Source: Parafrankia sp. EUN1f (GTDB lineage: Bacteria; Actinomycetota; Actinomycetes; Frankiales; Frankiaceae). Taken from it: 64,000 nucleotides of DNA. Below, piece by piece: positions 61,640 to 64,000 of the stretch. Within the stretch, counting starts at the first letter, position 1; every line of letters starts with the position of its first letter. The notes below the pieces were generated by a model that saw only the letters and a program-made list of their open reading frames with translations, had not been told where the DNA came from and did no database searches. A program made the position numbers and the translations under genes. The stretch covers positions 18,457 through 82,456 of the forward strand of contig NZ_ADGX01000020.1 in assembly GCF_000177675.1 (NCBI RefSeq), written 5' to 3'.

Positions 61640-62896
61640 CTACACCGAAAGCCGCAGTGGCAGCCGGCTCATCGCGCGCACCCAGGCGCTGGGCCGGTAG
61701 CCGGGCTCGTCCAGCAGAGTGATCTTCTCGGTGCGGGAGAGCAGGGCACGCAGTGCGATCGCACCTTCGGCGCGGGCGAGCGGCGCGCCGAGGCAGTAGT
61801 GGATGCCCAGGCCCAGGCCGAGATGGCGAGGAGCGCTGGTCGTCTGCGCGTAGCGGGCGACGTCGAAGTGGTCGGGTTCGCGGTACACATCAGGGTCGCG
61901 GTTCGCGGCTCCGACGAGCAGCACCACGCTGTCGCCGCGGCTGAACGGATGGCCGTTCACCTCGGTGTCCCGCAGAACGGTGCGGATTATGAGGGGGAAC
62001 GTGGGGTCGTAGCGAAGCATCTCCTCGACCGCCGCCGGCACGAGCTCGGGTGCGGCTCGCAGCCGTGCCAGCTGATCTGGGTCGCGCAGGAGCGCCACGA
62101 TGCCGCTGCCGATCAGGTTCACCGTCGTCTCGAACCCGGCCACGAGCAGCAGGATGCACAGGTCGAGCAGCTCCTGCTCCGGGAGCACGTCGCTGTCCTG
62201 CCCGGCCGCGACGAGCTGGCTGAGCAGGTCCTCGCGTGGCTTCGCCCGGACGTCGGCGATCAGGTCGCGGAAGTACCCCTGGATGGAGCGCGTGGACTCG
62301 GCGCGGACGCGCAGGTCCTCCGGCGTGAGCGTCATGTCGGGCGCGAGACCGCGTACGAGCGGGACGATCCATTCGCCGAAAACCGACTCGTCCTCGGCGG
62401 GGACGCCGAGCATGCGGCAGATGACCGACAGCGGCAGCGGGCGCGCGAACGCCTCGATCATGTCGACCTCGCCAGCCGCGAGGGCCGCGTCGAGCAGGGT
62501 GTCGACGATCGAGGTGATCTCGGCGGTCAGGGTCGCGACGACACCCGGGGTGAACGCGCGGTTCACCAGGCCACGGAGCCGGGTGTGCTCGGGCGGGTCC
62601 TTCCGGAGCAGGGACTTCAGCCCACTGTCATCGGATCCGGCCGACCGATGGGCGCCCGAGTGGATGCCGGCCGTGTAGCCGTTGCCGAAGTCCGGGCTCT
62701 GGAAGGCCGCGGAGCAGTCGGCGTGCCCGGTGATGATGGTGCTGACCCAACCGCGGACGTCGCAGCGGACGAACGCCCCGCTCTCCTGGATCGAGCGGTA
62801 GGTGGGGTACGGGTTCTGCCGGCTGACCGCGTCGAGCGCGGCCAGGATCGGCGGTGGCTGTTCGCTGGTCTGCTCCGGCGGCGGTGCGCTGTCCAT
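61640..62896 (-). CDS. cytochrome P450
   Basis: A 418-residue bacterial P450. The I-helix has LLLVAGFETTVNLIGSG (AGxET), the K-helix EEMLRYDPTFP (ExxR), followed by the heme loop HLGLGLGIHYCLGAPLARAE with the Cys ligand; the usual Phe of FGxGxHxCLG is Leu. Length and the DPPEHTRLRGLVNRAF segment are typical of the CYP107-like/actinobacterial group. It hydroxylates a lipophilic substrate that cannot be told. Three tandem Shine-Dalgarno-like repeats precede the start. Confidence 0.95.
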   Translation of the reverse strand: MDSAPPPEQTSEQPPPILAALDAVSRQNPYPTYRSIQESGAFVRCDVRGWVSTIITGHADCSAAFQSPDFGNGYTAGIHSGAHRSAGSDDSGLKSLLRKDPPEHTRLRGLVNRAFTPGVVATLTAEITSIVDTLLDAALAAGEVDMIEAFARPLPLSVICRMLGVPAEDESVFGEWIVPLVRGLAPDMTLTPEDLRVRAESTRSIQGYFRDLIADVRAKPREDLLSQLVAAGQDSDVLPEQELLDLCILLLVAGFETTVNLIGSGIVALLRDPDQLARLRAAPELVPAAVEEMLRYDPTFPLIIRTVLRDTEVNGHPFSRGDSVVLLVGAANRDPDVYREPDHFDVARYAQTTSAPRHLGLGLGIHYCLGAPLARAEGAIALRALLSRTEKITLLDEPGYRPSAWVRAMSRLPLRLSV

Positions 62897-62900
62897 CGCG

Positions 62901-62926
62901 AGCTCCTCAGCTCCTCAGCTCCTCAG
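62901..62926 (-). promoter_or_regulatory. triplicated Shine-Dalgarno upstream of the P450 gene
   Basis: AGCTCCTC is repeated three times (62901-62924), reading GAGGAGCT on the coding strand, 5, 13 and 21 nt before the P450 start. Only the nearest is well placed. Tandem copies could slip and change expression. Confidence 0.7.
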
Positions 62927-63302
62927 CGACGTGCGTCCCGACTTATACTTCGAATAGGGTCGGATGGCGTCAACCATCATGTCTGTCGCCAATCGCGGGA
63001 TAGTACCGACAAATGCCCCGTGCACTGCTGGCCCGGAGCCCCGCGACCGGGCGGTGTTCTGTCTGTTTCGCGTGATGTGTTCTCCGTGGGCCGGTGAAAT
63101 TCTCGTCGCGCAGCCGAGTCCGGCGGTCACCGGGTGCGCGGTGGTTCCAGTTGCATTGTGGCGGGGTGCTGACGCTGACGGAATGTCGGCGGTATGAAAG
63201 GGGCGTTCCACCGGATCGAGCTGGCCGGCGGTGGGCTTTCAAGGCCTCCTGGTGGCGAGTGGTGCTCTTCACGGAGGTCTGGAAATCGCTGGCGGGTGGT
63301 GG

Positions 63303-63523
63303 GTAACGTTGTTGACGTGCTTCCGGACGTGGGGAGCGCACATCGGGTGGCACGCCGAATCCCGCCTCGCCCGGTGCTTCGACATCCAGCAGGCGGGAGC
63401 GGGGGACCCAGGTTCCCGGGCGTCGTAGGCAGGCGTCCTTCGGGGTGAAGTCGCGCAGTGCGGCCGACTTGTCACGCACTGCGTGGCCGGGCTTTTCCGG
63501 CTCGAACCCGAAAGCTGACTTCG
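63303..63523 (+). ncRNA. c-di-AMP (ydaO-type) riboswitch, second copy
   Basis: Same blocks as at 58735: CATCGGGTGGCACGCCGAAT, GCGGGAGCGGGGGACCCAGG, GTCCTTCGGGGTGAAGTCG and CGAACCCGAAAGCTGACTTC. The variable stem between the last two blocks is longer and different in sequence, so the copy has diverged in its peripheral helix while the core is kept. Confidence 0.9.
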
Positions 63524-63547
63524 TAGGTGTGGGGAAGGGTATTGATT

Positions 63548-63934
63548 TTGTCCCTGATGACTTCGGGTGCTCGCAAGAACCGTCGTTCCATCCGTCGTGG
63601 CCGTGCTTTGCTGGTCGCGCCGGTGTTGGCGGCGACGATTGGTGGCGGTATCGCGATGTCCCAGCCGGCGAGTGCCGCGGCGCGGCCGGATGCGCACAGG
63701 TTCCTGAGTGCTGTGGTGCCGTGTGAGTCCGGTGGTAATCCGCGTGTGGTGAACTCGATTGGTGCTGGTGGGCTGTTCCAGTTCATGCCGGGCACGTGGC
63801 ATGCGGTGGGTGGTAAGGGTCTGCCGCAGAACGCGAGTGTGGCTGAGCAGTGGAAGCGTGCGCATATTCTGTATGCGCAGCAGGGTTCGAGTCCGTGGGT
63901 GAGCTCGAAGCCGTGCTGGGGTCACAAGATCTGA
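63548..63934 (+). CDS. secreted Rpf-like transglycosylase, copy 2
   Basis: A 128-residue near twin of the gene at 58966: same signal, same PCESGGNP active-site segment, about a dozen residue differences by eye, mainly at both ends (WVSSKPCWGHKI instead of WYASKSCWGGRI). The codon choice differs strongly: many GGT, GTG and CGT codons replace the C-ending codons of copy 1. TTG at 63548 has AAGGG 8 nt upstream, as in copy 1. Two copies may respond to the same c-di-AMP signal. Confidence 0.93.
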   Translation: MSLMTSGARKNRRSIRRGRALLVAPVLAATIGGGIAMSQPASAAARPDAHRFLSAVVPCESGGNPRVVNSIGAGGLFQFMPGTWHAVGGKGLPQNASVAEQWKRAHILYAQQGSSPWVSSKPCWGHKI

Positions 63935-64000
63935 GCTGATCGATCAATGCGCTGATCCCGTGTCGCGCGACCTTCGTAGGTTGGCTGTGGCTGGGTGAGG

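Noticed and set aside
60689..63097. 802-residue open frame on the plus strand
   Set aside because: It is out of frame with the SDR and antisense to the P450, both of which have complete motifs.

Overview
The window comes from a high-GC actinobacterium. GTG and TTG starts are common, genes overlap by 4 nt (ATGA, GTGA, TTGA), and the gene families are typical of Streptomyces/Frankia-type genomes: a mycothiol-dependent isomerase-like protein, c-di-AMP riboswitches upstream of Rpf-like transglycosylases, a group II truncated haemoglobin and an effector-associated-domain (EAD1) NTPase. A Frankia-like or other multicellular actinobacterium fits best, but the species cannot be fixed from the sequence. 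I saw no rRNA, tRNA, CRISPR array or intact insertion sequence.

Layout. 1-6 kb: methyltransferases, a MarR regulator with a clear operator, a membrane protein and a Tat-exported M20 amidohydrolase, ending in a deletion scar that holds only the tails of a TetR gene and an ABC-2 permease. 6-18 kb: a decay zone of frameshifted, truncated and internally deleted genes (lipoprotein, penicillin-binding protein, SDR, LysR, ABC ATPase, NYN protein, HhH-GPD glycosylase, DJ-1/PfpI) mixed with intact genes (XRE/MmyB-type regulator and NTF2-like protein, a DUF4143-type ATPase, truncated haemoglobin with LysR, HhH-GPD, a BrnT-like/RHH pair). 18-26 kb: a secreted phosphoesterase, a VapBC-type pair, the EAD1-NTPase, secreted lipoproteins and a small RHH-VOC-methyltransferase operon with a three-repeat operator. 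26-44 kb: exodeoxyribonuclease III, a two-component system next to its ABC exporter, a chimaeric ABC remnant, an LLM flavin oxidoreductase, a divergent LysR/SDR pair, a TetR-ABC operon and a second two-component system. 44-52 kb: MDMPI-like protein, orphan solute-binding lipoprotein, ArsR-SRPBCC operon with two operators, PQQ-type sugar dehydrogenase, APH-type kinase and a PIN-like pair. 52-58 kb: a glutamine synthetase-like/N-methylglutamate-synthase-like operon (glnT/gmaS type plus the three split glutamate synthase parts) with its cupin regulator. 58-64 kb: two near-identical transglycosylase genes, each behind a ydaO-type riboswitch, flanking a lipoprotein, an SDR and a cytochrome P450.

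Two patterns run through the window. First, divergently transcribed regulator/target pairs have repeatedly lost the central block containing both 5' ends, leaving two headless genes back to back (4.5-5.0 kb and 9.6-11.0 kb); intact pairs of the same design survive nearby. Second, a composite palindromic repeat (core GCAAGAAGTGAGGAT...) occurs at four intergenic places, once inside the glutamate-synthase-like operon, which suggests a non-autonomous mobile element. Function calls rest on motif recognition by eye; no database search was run.
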